This document shows, one piece after another, positions 1-8,785 of a DNA stretch of 64,000 nucleotides. Position 1 is the first letter of the stretch, and the number at the start of each line of letters is the position of its first letter. Source of the DNA: CAYNNQ01 sp051748085. GTDB lineage: Bacteria > Desulfobacterota > Desulfovibrionia > Desulfovibrionales > Desulfonatronovibrionaceae. The position numbers and the translations under genes were made by a program. The stretch is taken from the NCBI GenBank assembly GCA_051748085.1, contig JBNJHA010000008.1, positions 1 through 64,000 of the forward strand, read 5' to 3'. Under the pieces are notes generated by a model. It was not told where the DNA came from. It worked only from the letters and a program-made list of their open reading frames with translations, and did not search any database.

Positions 1-1184
1 GGATCGGACAATTGAAGCATCGGATAGTATCTATCCCGCTCATCATACAGACGGGGCCATCCGCGTTCGGAAAACGTGCTTACATTCCGGAAGCCTTTAT
101 TCAGTAAAACAAGCTCGGCTACAAATCCTAACCGCTCAAACTCATGCATTTCAGTCCAGAGATTGACAGCCTTACCCGGAAACCAGCGATGCGAAAAACT
201 GATTATCACTTTACCCTTGGGTCTAAGGACCCGATAAATTTCCTCAATCATTCTCAGCGGAGATATAAGATATTCAAAAGACATGGAGCAGATAACCACG
301 TCAAACTCTTCGTCGGCATAAGGTAATTTCGGGTTAAGGTTTAAATCCTGCACAACATATGCGTCCAAACGCTTGTTCTCATCCATTTCCTCTGAATTCA
401 TGCCCAGACCCTTTACATTTCCGAGTTCCAGACTTTCAGGAAAATGGGAAAAAGCACTGCTCATAAGATCAAGAACATGATCTCCTTTGGACAGAAGACG
501 GGAATAAAGCCGAGTGACATTTTCCCGGGTGCGGGAGTCAATATGAGCGGTCATCCGCGGGCGCAAATAGTAATTGCGGTCAGAGGATTCGTCCTTTCGG
601 GCAAATGCGCCTTGTTCAAAAAAATCGGTCGGTTTGTCGTCTATTCGAGCCTGCATGCCGGGTCCTTCGAAAATTATTTCCATCCAGGCCTTGCATGTTC
701 CGCCCAATTCCATGTCTTTTTCCTGACAATCAAGTATTTCAATATCCATCTGAACTTCACGGCCCGCAAACGGATGATTCAGATCGGCGATAAAATCTAA
801 TTCCCCGCCCCGCAGGCATCTGAAAGGCTTTATTGTTTGCGGGAAAACTCCGGTTACGCCTTTCAAAAAACCCTGGGGATAAAAACGGCCTGTATGCGGC
901 CGAATAGACCTGCCGTTTGCCGAAGCAGCGACAAACCTGTTTCCGGCCATTTTTTTTATCCTGGATTTGTATCTTGCGGGCAGCCCCAAATCTTTCGCAT
1001 CCATTTTAAAGGATGCACAATCTCCTTTGTTGCTGCCGCGAATCCATGTTTCAACCTCATTAGGCAGAATATCCCGCCAAAGATTCACCCGGGAGGCCAA
1101 ATAAACATCCTCGTGACTAACTTCTTCACTCTCCCACTTCAGTCTGAAATACAAATCGACAAAAAAATCATCATTGATACTCAT
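1..1184 (-). CDS. FKBP-like / SAM-dependent methyltransferase fusion (partial, 3' end outside window)
   Basis: Open frame read on the minus strand from an ATG at 1184 to the window edge without a stop, about 394 codons, so the C-terminus is missing. A GGAGG ribosome site stands 7 bases before the ATG. Roughly residues 1-185 resemble a SlyD/FKBP-type prolyl isomerase region (motifs GRFYPQGFLKGV and FNHP-like 'LNHPFAGREV'). Residues about 205-395 are a class I methyltransferase: the glycine-rich loop is replaced by VLDLMSSAFSHFPE, a pattern I know from a methyltransferase family with a DLMSSW-type motif I, followed by FDVVICSMSFEYL and a post-motif region RVLRPKGKVIISFSHRWFP. The substrate is unknown. 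The fusion suggests a folding or binding module attached to a methyltransferase. The plus-strand open frames over this stretch are shadows. Confidence 0.82.
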   Translation of the reverse strand, partial: MSINDDFFVDLYFRLKWESEEVSHEDVYLASRVNLWRDILPNEVETWIRGSNKGDCASFKMDAKDLGLPARYKSRIKKMAGNRFVAASANGRSIRPHTGRFYPQGFLKGVTGVFPQTIKPFRCLRGGELDFIADLNHPFAGREVQMDIEILDCQEKDMELGGTCKAWMEIIFEGPGMQARIDDKPTDFFEQGAFARKDESSDRNYYLRPRMTAHIDSRTRENVTRLYSRLLSKGDHVLDLMSSAFSHFPESLELGNVKGLGMNSEEMDENKRLDAYVVQDLNLNPKLPYADEEFDVVICSMSFEYLISPLRMIEEIYRVLRPKGKVIISFSHRWFPGKAVNLWTEMHEFERLGFVAELVLLNKGFRNVSTFSERGWPRLYDERDRYYPMLQLSD

Positions 1185-1370
1185 GGCAAACCTCCATTGA
1201 TCTGTCTGATACTCGTTTTAATAAAAAAAACAATAACCATTATCATTAATCTGACAAGAGGATTGAAAAAATTTGGCGGGCAATTAATCATAACAAATTT
1301 ATATACTGGATTACAAAGTATTGCCAAATTGATTTCGATCATTATCAATTACATTAGCGCCAGTTCTTAT

Positions 1371-1426
1371 ACGCTAATTCAAAAATTTCCGGATTTAGAA
1401 GTATCGGATTTTAGGTTCGGAAATGA
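1371..1426 (+). repeat. 22-base palindrome family copy plus tail, decayed
   Basis: The right half AAAAATTTCCGG is intact but the left arm has drifted. It is followed by a tail (GGATTTAGAAGTATCGG ... TTAGGTTCGG) shared with the copies at 33940 and, in part, 60288. The tail overlaps the first bases of the 132-base repeat. Confidence 0.5.
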
Positions 1427-1547
1427 GATTTTTTCCTGTTTAACAAAGAAATTGAGTAATTATGGGTGAGCGTATCTTAATAGGTAATCGAATAATTATA
1501 AAAATTGACGCCGTTAAACTGGAAAATGGCCATTTACGAATGGAAAC
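1416..1547 (+). repeat. 132-base intergenic repeat, copy 1
   Basis: Aligned by eye with 8786-8917, this copy has the same length with about 11 mismatches. It contains the runs GAGATTTTTTCCTGTTTAAC and TTGACGCCGTTAAACTGG. A 3'-end fragment occurs at 16398-16458. No open frame is conserved between the copies, so it looks like a non-coding dispersed repeat. Confidence 0.7.
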
Positions 1548-1577
1548 CGGCGCTAATCACTAAAACAGGATCATCAG

Positions 1578-1636
1578 GGTTGCGTGTGGATTTTATTCGA
1601 GTGATCCTTTCTGATGTTCCTGGCGAAAGATTCGCA
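1578..1636 (+). repeat. 59-base intergenic repeat, copy 1
   Basis: Matches 41917-41975 over its whole length with few differences; the shared core is GTGATCCTTTCTGATGTTCC. It ends about 30 bases before the msrAB start. Function unknown. Confidence 0.65.
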
Positions 1637-1664
1637 TCAAAAGAATCAGGAAATGGAGGCAATA

Positions 1665-2693
1665 ATGAATTTATACGTATTTTTCTTGATTGGCTTTGGA
1701 GTGCTGACTTTTGCAGGCACAAAAACTTCTGCCCATGCGGACACAAAAATTTCTGAAGCTTATTTTGCGGGAGGCTGCTTCTGGAAAATTGAAGACGAAT
1801 TCCAGAAAATGCCTGGAGTGCTGGAAGCTGTCTCTGGATACAGCGGCGGACATGTTGAAAATCCGAGTTACGAGCAGGTTTGCTCCGGAGATACCGGCCA
1901 CCGGGAGACAGTCAAGGTCGTGTTTGATTCGGAACAAACAAGCTACAAACAACTGCTCGCCAGATTCTGGGACATGATCGACCCCACGGATGCCGGCGGT
2001 TCCTTTGCGGATCGCGGGTATCAATATACCTCGGCTATTTTCTTTGCCGGCCAACTCCAGAAAAAACAGGCCGAGCAGGCAAAAAATGAATTAAAAAATT
2101 CCGGTCGGTTCAAAGAACCAATTGCAACCGCTATTGAGCCTCTGGAAACATTTTATCCGGCCGAAGAATACCACCAGGACTATCTCGCCAAAAGACGCGG
2201 AAACCTTCCAAAAAATCCTGAACAAATGCCCCGGAAATCTCAGAAACCCGACAAATCACACGGCAATTACCGGGAAAAAATCAATGCCTTAACTCCCCTG
2301 CAGTTCAAAGTAACTCAAAAAAACGGCACGGAACCGGCATTCGACAACAAATACTGGGACAATAAAAAAGAAGGGATATATGTGGACGTGGTTTCCGGCC
2401 AGCCTCTTTTTTCATCAAGGGACAAATTTGATTCGGGAACAGGCTGGCCCAGCTTCACAAGACCCATTGCCGAGGACAGCATAGTAACCAAAAAGGATAA
2501 TTCCCTGTTCATGTCCAGAACCGAGGTGCGCTCAAAAAAGGCGGACTCACATCTCGGCCATGTTTTTAACGATGGTCCTCCTCCAACCGGATTCAGATAC
2601 TGCATAAATTCGGCCGCGCTCAGATTCATTCCCGGGGACGAATTGGAAGAAAACGGTCTGGGCGAATATTTGCAGAAAATCAGCCGGGAATGA
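1665..2693 (+). CDS. msrAB: Secreted bifunctional methionine sulfoxide reductase A/B
   Basis: Reduces methionine-S- and methionine-R-sulfoxide in oxidised proteins. The start at 1665 is chosen because GGAGG stands 5 bases upstream and the protein then opens with a signal peptide (MNLYVFFLIGFGVL...TSAHA); an upstream in-frame start at 1614 lies in repeat sequence. The 342-residue product has an MsrA domain at about 30-190 with the catalytic GCFW (Cys38), then a linker, then an MsrB domain at about 210-335 with catalytic RYCINSAAL. The MsrB part lacks the two CXXC zinc pairs found in many MsrB proteins. Export fits a periplasmic repair role against oxygen or hypochlorous acid in an anaerobe. 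It stands alone, convergent with selB. Confidence 0.93.
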   Translation: MNLYVFFLIGFGVLTFAGTKTSAHADTKISEAYFAGGCFWKIEDEFQKMPGVLEAVSGYSGGHVENPSYEQVCSGDTGHRETVKVVFDSEQTSYKQLLARFWDMIDPTDAGGSFADRGYQYTSAIFFAGQLQKKQAEQAKNELKNSGRFKEPIATAIEPLETFYPAEEYHQDYLAKRRGNLPKNPEQMPRKSQKPDKSHGNYREKINALTPLQFKVTQKNGTEPAFDNKYWDNKKEGIYVDVVSGQPLFSSRDKFDSGTGWPSFTRPIAEDSIVTKKDNSLFMSRTEVRSKKADSHLGHVFNDGPPPTGFRYCINSAALRFIPGDELEENGLGEYLQKISRE

Positions 2694-2740
2694 ATCGTAA
2701 CCATTTGAAACAATTCTAAGAAAGCTTTGCGGTTAGAAAA

Positions 2741-2832
2741 TGGCAACTATTCAGCACACGAAAAAAGTTCACCGGATTTTGGGTGTAAATTTGCGACAGA
2801 CCGCCCGGTTTTCTCAGGCACTTAAAAGATAC
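2741..2832 (+). repeat. Long mosaic intergenic repeat, copy 1 (head only)
   Basis: Head section of the main repeat family: AACTATTCAGCACACGAAAA, a GTTCACCGG box and TTTGCGACAG-CCGCCCGG, seen again at 4799, 11740, 18235, 26168, 35253, 36103 and 41855. The copy breaks off after CCGGTTTTC and runs into a different hairpin. Confidence 0.65.
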
Positions 2833-2833
2833 A

Positions 2834-2858
2834 CCTGCAAAAATTTATTTTTTGCAGG
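2834..2858. terminator. Stem-loop between convergent msrAB and selB
   Basis: Perfect 10-base inverted repeat CCTGCAAAAA / TTTTTGCAGG around a 5-base loop. A/T tracts in the stem could act for both strands. It sits between two convergent genes, just before the selB stop, so a shared terminator is plausible, although no long T run follows the stem. Confidence 0.45.
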
Positions 2859-2868
2859 CACATCTTTA

Positions 2869-4773
2869 CTACCTGCTTCTGAGCTTTCTTTTGTCCCCGA
2901 CGCGCATGGTCAACTTTTCCTTGTCCATGAATTCCAAAAGGGGTATAGCGAATTTGCGCGAAAGTCCGGTAAGTTCCTTAAAATCCACCGGCCCCATCTC
3001 TTCATTCTCGGCAAAATAATCCCGAAGCATGGATTTTAATTTATCCACCGCCTGCGGAGAAAAATAAAAATCCGCGTTTATTTTGACCAATTCCTTTTTC
3101 TCAGCCAAAAGGCGCAATACCGGTGCTGCCTCTTTCTGCGACAAATCCAGTTTCTCAAGAAGCTGCTTAACCGTGGGCGGCTCAATCCCGGCCTTTGAGT
3201 ATATATCCATGATCCGGGCCCGCAGCTTTTCTTCGTCCGCGGCCAGGGAAACTTTATGCTCCGGGAGTCGCAGCACCTGCTGATCGAAAACCAGTTTTTC
3301 GCGCTTAACCATTCGCTCCAGCAGAAAATGAAACAATTTGTCCGGAATCCCGCTTCCCCAAGCGGAAGCGATTTCCCCTCTGGAAATGCCCTGCCGCAAA
3401 GGATTTTTGACATGGTATTCACCGATATGCTTAAGGAGCGAGTCTGCAAGGCCTTCCACAACATCACCGTTTACATAAATCCGGTTTTCGCGGTCAAAAA
3501 TCAACGCCTCCTGACGACCACCCATGCCCTGCAAAGCCTTTTCCAAAGCCTTGCCTTCCATGTCGGTCATTATCTTCAGCTGGGCAAAACTCAGCCCGGC
3601 TGTCCCCGCCCGTTTAAGCTGCAGGGAAATGAGTTCTTCTCCGGTGACCCGGGCCATTCTGGCCAATTCATCCACCTGATCCGAAAAACGTTTAACCTTC
3701 CCGGCCATGGGATTTATTATCCGTGCCCCGGCAATGGTTCTTAACGGAGAAAAAGAACGGATAACGCAACGATCACCATAAACACCGGCCATCGGGGCAT
3801 CAAAACGCACCTGGGCCATGCAGGTCTGTCCGCCTTCCAAACGGTCACGATCCAGGAGATAAATCCTGGCCATAATTTCCTTGGAGCCGTGATGAAAGTG
3901 AACCTCGGTTCTATGCTTAAGCGGGGTTGACGCGGAAGCCAGGTAGGTAAGTTCCAGATCCCAAACCGGACTTGGAAAAAGGGTGCCCGGATGAGCAAGG
4001 ACATACCCGCGCTCCAGGGCCTCTACATCCAGGGAATGCAGATTGACGGCGGTTCGCATTCCGGCCGTACTTTCCGGACGTTGTTCTCCATGTACCTGTA
4101 TGGAACGTACTTTGGTTTTCAGGTTTTCCGGATAAACCATTATTTCGTCACCTACTCCCACTCGTCCGGAAACTGTAGTTCCGGTGATCACCGTCCCGTG
4201 TCCGCGCATGCTGAAAACCCTGTCAATGGGCAGCCGAAAGAGATCGGCCCGGCGTTTAAGCGCAAAACCTTCGGCCATTTCCGAAAGCGCCCGGCGCAAC
4301 TCATCCATCCCCTGTCCGGTGTGGGCGGAGACAGGAATTACCGGGGCCTCTTCCAGGAAAGTGCCGGACAAGTAGCCCGCGACATCATCAAGGACCAGTT
4401 CAAGCAACTCGTCATCAACCATATCCAGTTTGGTAACAGCCACCAATCCGTGCTCTATGCCTAATAGAGAGCATATTTCCAGATGTTCCCGGGTCTGGGG
4501 CATGACTCCTTCATCCGCGGCAACCACCAACAGGACAAAATCTATTCCGGCCGCCCCGGAAACCATATTTTTTACAAATTTTTCATGCCCCGGAACATCG
4601 ACAATCCCCAAACGCTGATTCCCGGGAAGATCCATAAACGCGAATCCGAGTTCTATGGTTATCCCCCGCTTTTTCTCTTCACTGAGTCTGTCGCAGTCAA
4701 TTCCGCTCAAGGCCCGGATAAGGGCAGTTTTGCCATGATCAATATGCCCCGCGGTACCCATTATAACCGGCAT
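2869..4773 (-). CDS. selB: Selenocysteine-specific elongation factor SelB
   Basis: GTPase that delivers Sec-tRNA to UGA codons followed by a SECIS hairpin. The 634-residue length is normal. The N-terminal GTPase domain shows GHIDHGKT (G1), DVPGHEKFV (G3) and a TKLD (G4) motif; EF-Tu-like beta barrels follow, and the last 200 or so residues have the winged-helix repeats that bind the SECIS RNA. The ATG at 4773 follows GGGGGTGG. It is the last gene of a minus-strand run with selA upstream, separated by two unrelated enzymes. With selA it shows that the organism makes selenoproteins. No selC tRNA or selD was found in the window. Confidence 0.95.
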   Translation of the reverse strand: MPVIMGTAGHIDHGKTALIRALSGIDCDRLSEEKKRGITIELGFAFMDLPGNQRLGIVDVPGHEKFVKNMVSGAAGIDFVLLVVAADEGVMPQTREHLEICSLLGIEHGLVAVTKLDMVDDELLELVLDDVAGYLSGTFLEEAPVIPVSAHTGQGMDELRRALSEMAEGFALKRRADLFRLPIDRVFSMRGHGTVITGTTVSGRVGVGDEIMVYPENLKTKVRSIQVHGEQRPESTAGMRTAVNLHSLDVEALERGYVLAHPGTLFPSPVWDLELTYLASASTPLKHRTEVHFHHGSKEIMARIYLLDRDRLEGGQTCMAQVRFDAPMAGVYGDRCVIRSFSPLRTIAGARIINPMAGKVKRFSDQVDELARMARVTGEELISLQLKRAGTAGLSFAQLKIMTDMEGKALEKALQGMGGRQEALIFDRENRIYVNGDVVEGLADSLLKHIGEYHVKNPLRQGISRGEIASAWGSGIPDKLFHFLLERMVKREKLVFDQQVLRLPEHKVSLAADEEKLRARIMDIYSKAGIEPPTVKQLLEKLDLSQKEAAPVLRLLAEKKELVKINADFYFSPQAVDKLKSMLRDYFAENEEMGPVDFKELTGLSRKFAIPLLEFMDKEKLTMRVGDKRKLRSR

Positions 4774-4798
4774 TAGCCACCCCCGGTCTGCTCATTTT

Positions 4799-4869
4799 TT
4801 TGCGTATATTTGCTGAAAGCCCCCCCGATTTTCTTACGCAAGCCGAAGGGGAAAACCGAACCGCGGATG
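4799..4869 (+). repeat. Long mosaic intergenic repeat, diverged copy
   Basis: Resembles the middle of the family (TTGCGTA-ATTTGC, CCCCCGATTTTCTTACGCA, GGGGAAAACCGAACCGCGG) but more diverged than other copies. Located between selB and the M18 peptidase gene. Confidence 0.45.
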
Positions 4870-4947
4870 AAGACACACAAATACCTGCTTTTCTGTACTC
4901 CGGACCTCCTTGTCCGCGTATACCGAAAAGCAGTTTGCAGCACAGGT

Positions 4948-6309
4948 TTATTGCGCCTCGAAAAATGCCCTGTACGCCAGATATGTGCCATACACATCGG
5001 CCGTGCTGACTATCTCAAAAGGACTGTGCATCCCCAAAACGCCCGGCCCGAAATCAATTATGTCCATCCCGTACACTGCCAGGTGCTTGGCCACAGTTCC
5101 GCCGCCGCCCTGATCAACCTTGCCCAGTTCAGCCATCTGCCAGGGAATATCCTTTTCGTTCAATATCCTGCGCCACCAGGCGACATATTCGGCATGGGCG
5201 TCATTGGCTCCGACCTTGCCCCGATGTCCGGTAAATTTACAAAACACCGGTCCATGCCCGATTAAGGAAGCATTGAACTTCTCATGCACATCCTGATAAT
5301 CCGGATCCATAGCCCCGTGCACATCCGCGGACGCGGCCCGGGTATTTTGAAACAAGGTACGGATGTTGGTTTCAGGCTCCCAGGCTTCCAGCAAATCCTC
5401 CAGGCAATACTGCATGAAAAGAGATTTGGCCCCGGTCGAGCCGTCCGATCCGATCTCTTCTTTGTCCCAGAATATGCTCACGCAGGTGTATTCAGGGTCC
5501 TCGGCCTGCAAAAAGGCGTTCAATCCGGTAAAAACACAAACCCGGTCATCCTGGCCGTAGGCACCTATCAACCCCTCGTCAAAACCTGTAAATCGCGCCC
5601 GACCCGCCGGAACGACCTGCATTTCCGAACTGTAAAGGTCCTCCTCGACAATGCCGAATTTTTTATGCAGCAAATTTAAAAGATTTTTATATACTTTGTA
5701 TTTTTGCTCTTCATCCAGTTCAAGATCCGGCTTGTGTCCAAGCATGACATTGAGTTTTTCGGCTTCAAAAGCGTCGGAAAGCTTTTTGTCCATCTGCTTC
5801 GAGGCCAGATGCGGCAAGAGATCCGATATGCAGAAAACAGGATCGTCGTCACTTTCGCCAACAGCGACTGAAACCACGCTGCCATCGGTCTTGACGATGG
5901 TTCCGTGCAGGGCCAGAGGCCGCGAAAGCCAATGATACTTGCGGATTCCCCCATAGTAATGCGTCTGGCCCATGGCCACTTCGCATTTTTCAGTCAGCGG
6001 TCTCTGCTTCAGATCCAGATGCGGGGTGTCGGCATGCGCCCCGAGAAGACGGATGCCGTCCGCGAGCGGTCTCTTGCCCTTTCGGGCCAGAAATATAGTC
6101 TTGTTCTTGTGCGTCCTGAACACGCGGTCCGAGCCAAAGTCCTGCGCATAGCCTTCTTTTTCAAGTGTATCCACCACGCTGGCCACGGTTTCCCGTTCCG
6201 TCTTACACCGGCTTAAAAAATCCAGATAGGATACGGCGAAATCACGCATTTCCTTTTCATTTGCGGCATAGGCCTTCCAACAACTTTTATTCTTGTATTC
6301 CAACTGCAT
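4948..6309 (-). CDS. M18 family zinc aminopeptidase
   Basis: Metallo-aminopeptidase that removes N-terminal residues from cytosolic peptides. It is 453 residues from the ATG at 6309, preceded by AAAAGGAG; a longer frame to 6441 runs inside the upstream gene. Family marks: GAHADTPHLDL (metal His and Asp, about residues 88-98), DKEEIGSDGSTGA (catalytic Glu pair, about 275-287), DVHGAMDPDY, and the C-terminal GMHSPFEIVSTADVY (metal His). The start overlaps the end of the decarboxylase gene by 23 bases, indicating coupled translation. Natural substrates cannot be told from sequence. Confidence 0.92.
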   Translation of the reverse strand: MQLEYKNKSCWKAYAANEKEMRDFAVSYLDFLSRCKTERETVASVVDTLEKEGYAQDFGSDRVFRTHKNKTIFLARKGKRPLADGIRLLGAHADTPHLDLKQRPLTEKCEVAMGQTHYYGGIRKYHWLSRPLALHGTIVKTDGSVVSVAVGESDDDPVFCISDLLPHLASKQMDKKLSDAFEAEKLNVMLGHKPDLELDEEQKYKVYKNLLNLLHKKFGIVEEDLYSSEMQVVPAGRARFTGFDEGLIGAYGQDDRVCVFTGLNAFLQAEDPEYTCVSIFWDKEEIGSDGSTGAKSLFMQYCLEDLLEAWEPETNIRTLFQNTRAASADVHGAMDPDYQDVHEKFNASLIGHGPVFCKFTGHRGKVGANDAHAEYVAWWRRILNEKDIPWQMAELGKVDQGGGGTVAKHLAVYGMDIIDFGPGVLGMHSPFEIVSTADVYGTYLAYRAFFEAQ

Positions 6310-7282
6310 CTTTTCTCCTTTTAAGTAACTGCTCGAAATAGGATATAGTCTGCTTGAGTCCCGCGTCCAGACCCCAGGCTGGTTCCCAGCCAAGCTTTTC
6401 CCGAGCCAGACTGATGTCCGGCCGACGCCTTTTCGGATCATTTACCGGCAACGGCTTGTTTCTGATTTCCGAACCCGAGCCGGTAAGATCGATAATTTTT
6501 TCCGCCAATTCCAGAATACTGACTTCAAAAGGGTTGCCCAGATTAAGCGGGCCGGTGAATTCAGTTTCGGTCTGCATAAAACGGAGCATGCCTTCCACGA
6601 GGTCCCGAACATAGCAGAAGGATCTTGTCTGATCCCCGGCTCCGTAGATTGTTATCGGAAGACCCTGCAAGGCCTGCAGGATAAAATTGCTGACGACCCG
6701 TCCGTCATTCGGGTGCATGTTCGGACCGTATGTATTAAAAATCCTGGCCACTTTTATCTCCAAATCATGCTGACGGTGATAATCAAAAAACAGAGTCTCC
6801 GCACACCGTTTGCCTTCGTCATAACACGAACGCGGGCCTATGGGATTGACCTTTCCCCAATACGCTTCATGCTGCGGATGCACTTCCGGATCGCCATAGA
6901 TTTCACTGGTGGAGGCCTGAAAAATACGGGCTTTGACCCTCTTGGCCAGGCCCAGCATGTTTATGCTCCCATGCACGCAAGTCTTTGTGGTCTGAACCGG
7001 GTCGACCTGATAATGCACAGGCGAAGCCGGACAGGCGAGATTATAAATTTCATCGACTTCAACATACACGGGGAAAGTAATGTCCCGACGCAAGAGTTCA
7101 AAGCGGGGATGATCCTGGATTTCGCGGATATGTTCCTTCTGCCCGGTGAAATAATTATCGCAGCACAAAACTTCCGCTCCGAGGTCGAGCAGCCTGCGGC
7201 AAAGATGGGAACCGATGAAGCCGGCCCCTCCGGTAACCAGTACCCGCTTGCGGACCAAACCTTTGAATTCTCCCTGCAGCAT
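6287..7282 (-). CDS. UDP-glucuronate decarboxylase (UDP-xylose synthase-like), extended SDR
   Basis: Converts UDP-glucuronate to UDP-xylose with bound NAD, giving pentose precursors for surface polysaccharide. The 331 residues carry the Rossmann motif TGGAGFIGSH (about 17-26), the catalytic Thr/Ser region QASTSEIYGDPEVHPQ and the SCYDEGKR active site (Tyr-X3-Lys). ARIFNTYGPNMHPNDGRVVSN is typical of the UXS subgroup, which separates it from dTDP-glucose dehydratase. The start at 7282 follows a GGGGGG tract. It sits between selA and the peptidase gene on the minus strand, without other sugar genes. Confidence 0.88.
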   Translation of the reverse strand: MLQGEFKGLVRKRVLVTGGAGFIGSHLCRRLLDLGAEVLCCDNYFTGQKEHIREIQDHPRFELLRRDITFPVYVEVDEIYNLACPASPVHYQVDPVQTTKTCVHGSINMLGLAKRVKARIFQASTSEIYGDPEVHPQHEAYWGKVNPIGPRSCYDEGKRCAETLFFDYHRQHDLEIKVARIFNTYGPNMHPNDGRVVSNFILQALQGLPITIYGAGDQTRSFCYVRDLVEGMLRFMQTETEFTGPLNLGNPFEVSILELAEKIIDLTGSGSEIRNKPLPVNDPKRRRPDISLAREKLGWEPAWGLDAGLKQTISYFEQLLKRRKDAVGIQE

Positions 7283-7310
7283 AACCGTCCCCCCTGTTTT
7301 AGCCGTTTAA

Positions 7311-8717
7311 TCACACTTCCAAACCCTGTTTTAAAGCCTCGCACACAAGGGCAAACTCTTCATCCCTTAATGTGCGCACATCCAGGCAGAACCAGTCATC
7401 CTCGACGCGTCCGATTAAAGGCGGATCGGAATGCAGGAGCCTGTCTTTTAATTCGGAAATTCCCAATCCGGCCGGGCGCAATCCCAACATGCATGTCGGG
7501 AGATTCTGTTCCGGAAACGCCCCGCCTCCGACACGGGAATTGCCGCGAATGAGCGAGGTGCGAATCCTCCGGCCCCCGATTTTTCTCTGAATGATTCGCT
7601 GCAGACGCAAAGCCCTTTTTTTCAAAATTGGTTCCTGGGCGCAAATCATGTTCAAAGTCGGTATCTCCTCCACCGCCCTGTCCATATCCAGATATTCGCG
7701 CAAGGTCGACTCCAGGGCGGCCAAAGTCATTTTATCGATACGCACAGCCCGGTTAAGGGGGTTTATTTTTATCCGCTCGATGTAATCCTTTTTTCCGAGA
7801 ATTATTCCCGCCTGGGGACCTCCGAGCAGCTTGTCTCCACTGAAGGAAACAACCGTAACCCCGGCTTTGATTACCTGCTGCACGGTGGGTTCATGCATGA
7901 AAGAATAGCCATGCGCCTTAAAATCAAAAAAATTTCCGCTGCCCATATCCTCAATTACCGGCAGGCCGTTTTCCGCTCCCATCTGCACCAGCTCGGACAG
8001 GGAAACTTCCTTATGGAAACCGATTATGCGGTAATTGGAGGTATGTACCTTGAGCAAGGCCGCAGTCTGCTCACAGACGGCATTTTTATAATCATGCACA
8101 TGGGTTCGGTTAGTGGCCCCAACTTCGCGAAGCACGGCCCCGCTTTTGGCCATCACTTCCGGAATGCGGAACGAACCCCCGATTTCAACAAGTTGCCCGC
8201 GGGAAACAATCACTTCCCGGCCCTTGGCCAGAGTATCCAGAATAAGCAACACCGCGGCCGCATTATTGTTGACCACCAGACCGGCTTCCGCTCCGGTCAG
8301 GCGGCAAAGCAATTCCTCCACATGCGTATAGCGCGAGCCCCTGCGTCCGGTTTGCAGCGAAAACTCAAGATTAGAATAATTTTTACAGGCATCGCTTACT
8401 GCATCAGTTGCCCGGCCGCCCAGAAGCGAACGTCCCAGATTGGTATGGACGACAACACCGGTGGCATTCAAGACTCTCCTGAAATGAGGACGGGATCTGG
8501 AGCGGACAAAAGCCAAAACCCGGGGATAAAGGCTTGCCGGATCCAGTTCACTGGCCTCGGAGATACTTCCATTTTTTATCTCTTCCCGGCAAATATCCAG
8601 AAATTCATTGATCAGGTCCCGAAGCAAGGATCTAGGGACCGTGCCAAGCTCCCCATCCTGCTGCAGACCTTCAAGCAAAACATCCACAGCGGGCAACTCT
8701 CGAAACAGATTTTTCAA
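7311..8717 (-). CDS. selA: L-seryl-tRNA(Sec) selenium transferase SelA
   Basis: PLP enzyme that turns Ser-tRNA(Sec) into Sec-tRNA(Sec) using selenophosphate. I place the start at a TTG (8717), 6 bases after AAGGAG, giving 468 residues beginning LKNLFRELPAVD, as SelA proteins usually begin; the frame extends upstream to 8816 but only through repeat sequence. Diagnostic regions: RVLNATGVVVHTNLGRS, EFSLQTGRRGSR, NNNAAAVLL and the PLP-lysine stretch VSFSGDKLLGGPQAG. It is transcribed before the decarboxylase, M18 peptidase and selB in the same direction, so selA and selB could share a transcript. Confidence 0.94.
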   Translation of the reverse strand: MKNLFRELPAVDVLLEGLQQDGELGTVPRSLLRDLINEFLDICREEIKNGSISEASELDPASLYPRVLAFVRSRSRPHFRRVLNATGVVVHTNLGRSLLGGRATDAVSDACKNYSNLEFSLQTGRRGSRYTHVEELLCRLTGAEAGLVVNNNAAAVLLILDTLAKGREVIVSRGQLVEIGGSFRIPEVMAKSGAVLREVGATNRTHVHDYKNAVCEQTAALLKVHTSNYRIIGFHKEVSLSELVQMGAENGLPVIEDMGSGNFFDFKAHGYSFMHEPTVQQVIKAGVTVVSFSGDKLLGGPQAGIILGKKDYIERIKINPLNRAVRIDKMTLAALESTLREYLDMDRAVEEIPTLNMICAQEPILKKRALRLQRIIQRKIGGRRIRTSLIRGNSRVGGGAFPEQNLPTCMLGLRPAGLGISELKDRLLHSDPPLIGRVEDDWFCLDVRTLRDEEFALVCEALKQGLEV

Positions 8718-8767
8718 ATCCCTCTCCTTTGACAAGTAAGATCTTTGACTACAAAACAAGTAACTAT

Positions 8768-8783
8768 GTATCTGTTCACCAAA
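8768..8783 (-). promoter_or_regulatory. 16-base gene-facing leader element upstream of selA
   Basis: Minus-strand TTTGGTGAACAGATAC, 51 bases before the selA start. Close variants occur upstream of hypA (11821), the ttuB-like gene (26613), lptD (37721) and the Cys-rich secreted gene (43599), always reading toward the gene. Role unknown; it could be a promoter part or a leader RNA element. Confidence 0.4.
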
Positions 8784-8785
8784 CT

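Larger units (their letters stand above)
1185..1664. other. Gene-free stretch made of intergenic repeats
   Basis: No convincing gene lies between the divergent methyltransferase gene and msrAB. The stretch holds a decayed 22-base palindrome copy (1371-1392), one copy of the 132-base repeat (1416-1547) and a copy of a 59-base repeat (1578-1636), each described separately. The first 190 bases are AT-rich and could hold the divergent promoters, but I see no clear hexamers. Confidence 0.6.

Noticed and set aside
837..1469. 210-codon plus-strand open frame over the 5' end of the methyltransferase fusion gene
   Set aside because: Antisense to a better supported minus-strand frame with family motifs and a ribosome site; its second half runs through repeats.
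4810..5265. 151-codon plus-strand open frame near the M18 peptidase gene
   Set aside because: Shadow of the peptidase C-terminus and a repeat; no family pattern or ribosome site.
6713..7552. 279-codon plus-strand open frame opposite the decarboxylase and selA genes
   Set aside because: Antisense shadow; both minus-strand genes have clear motifs and no alternative family is recognisable.
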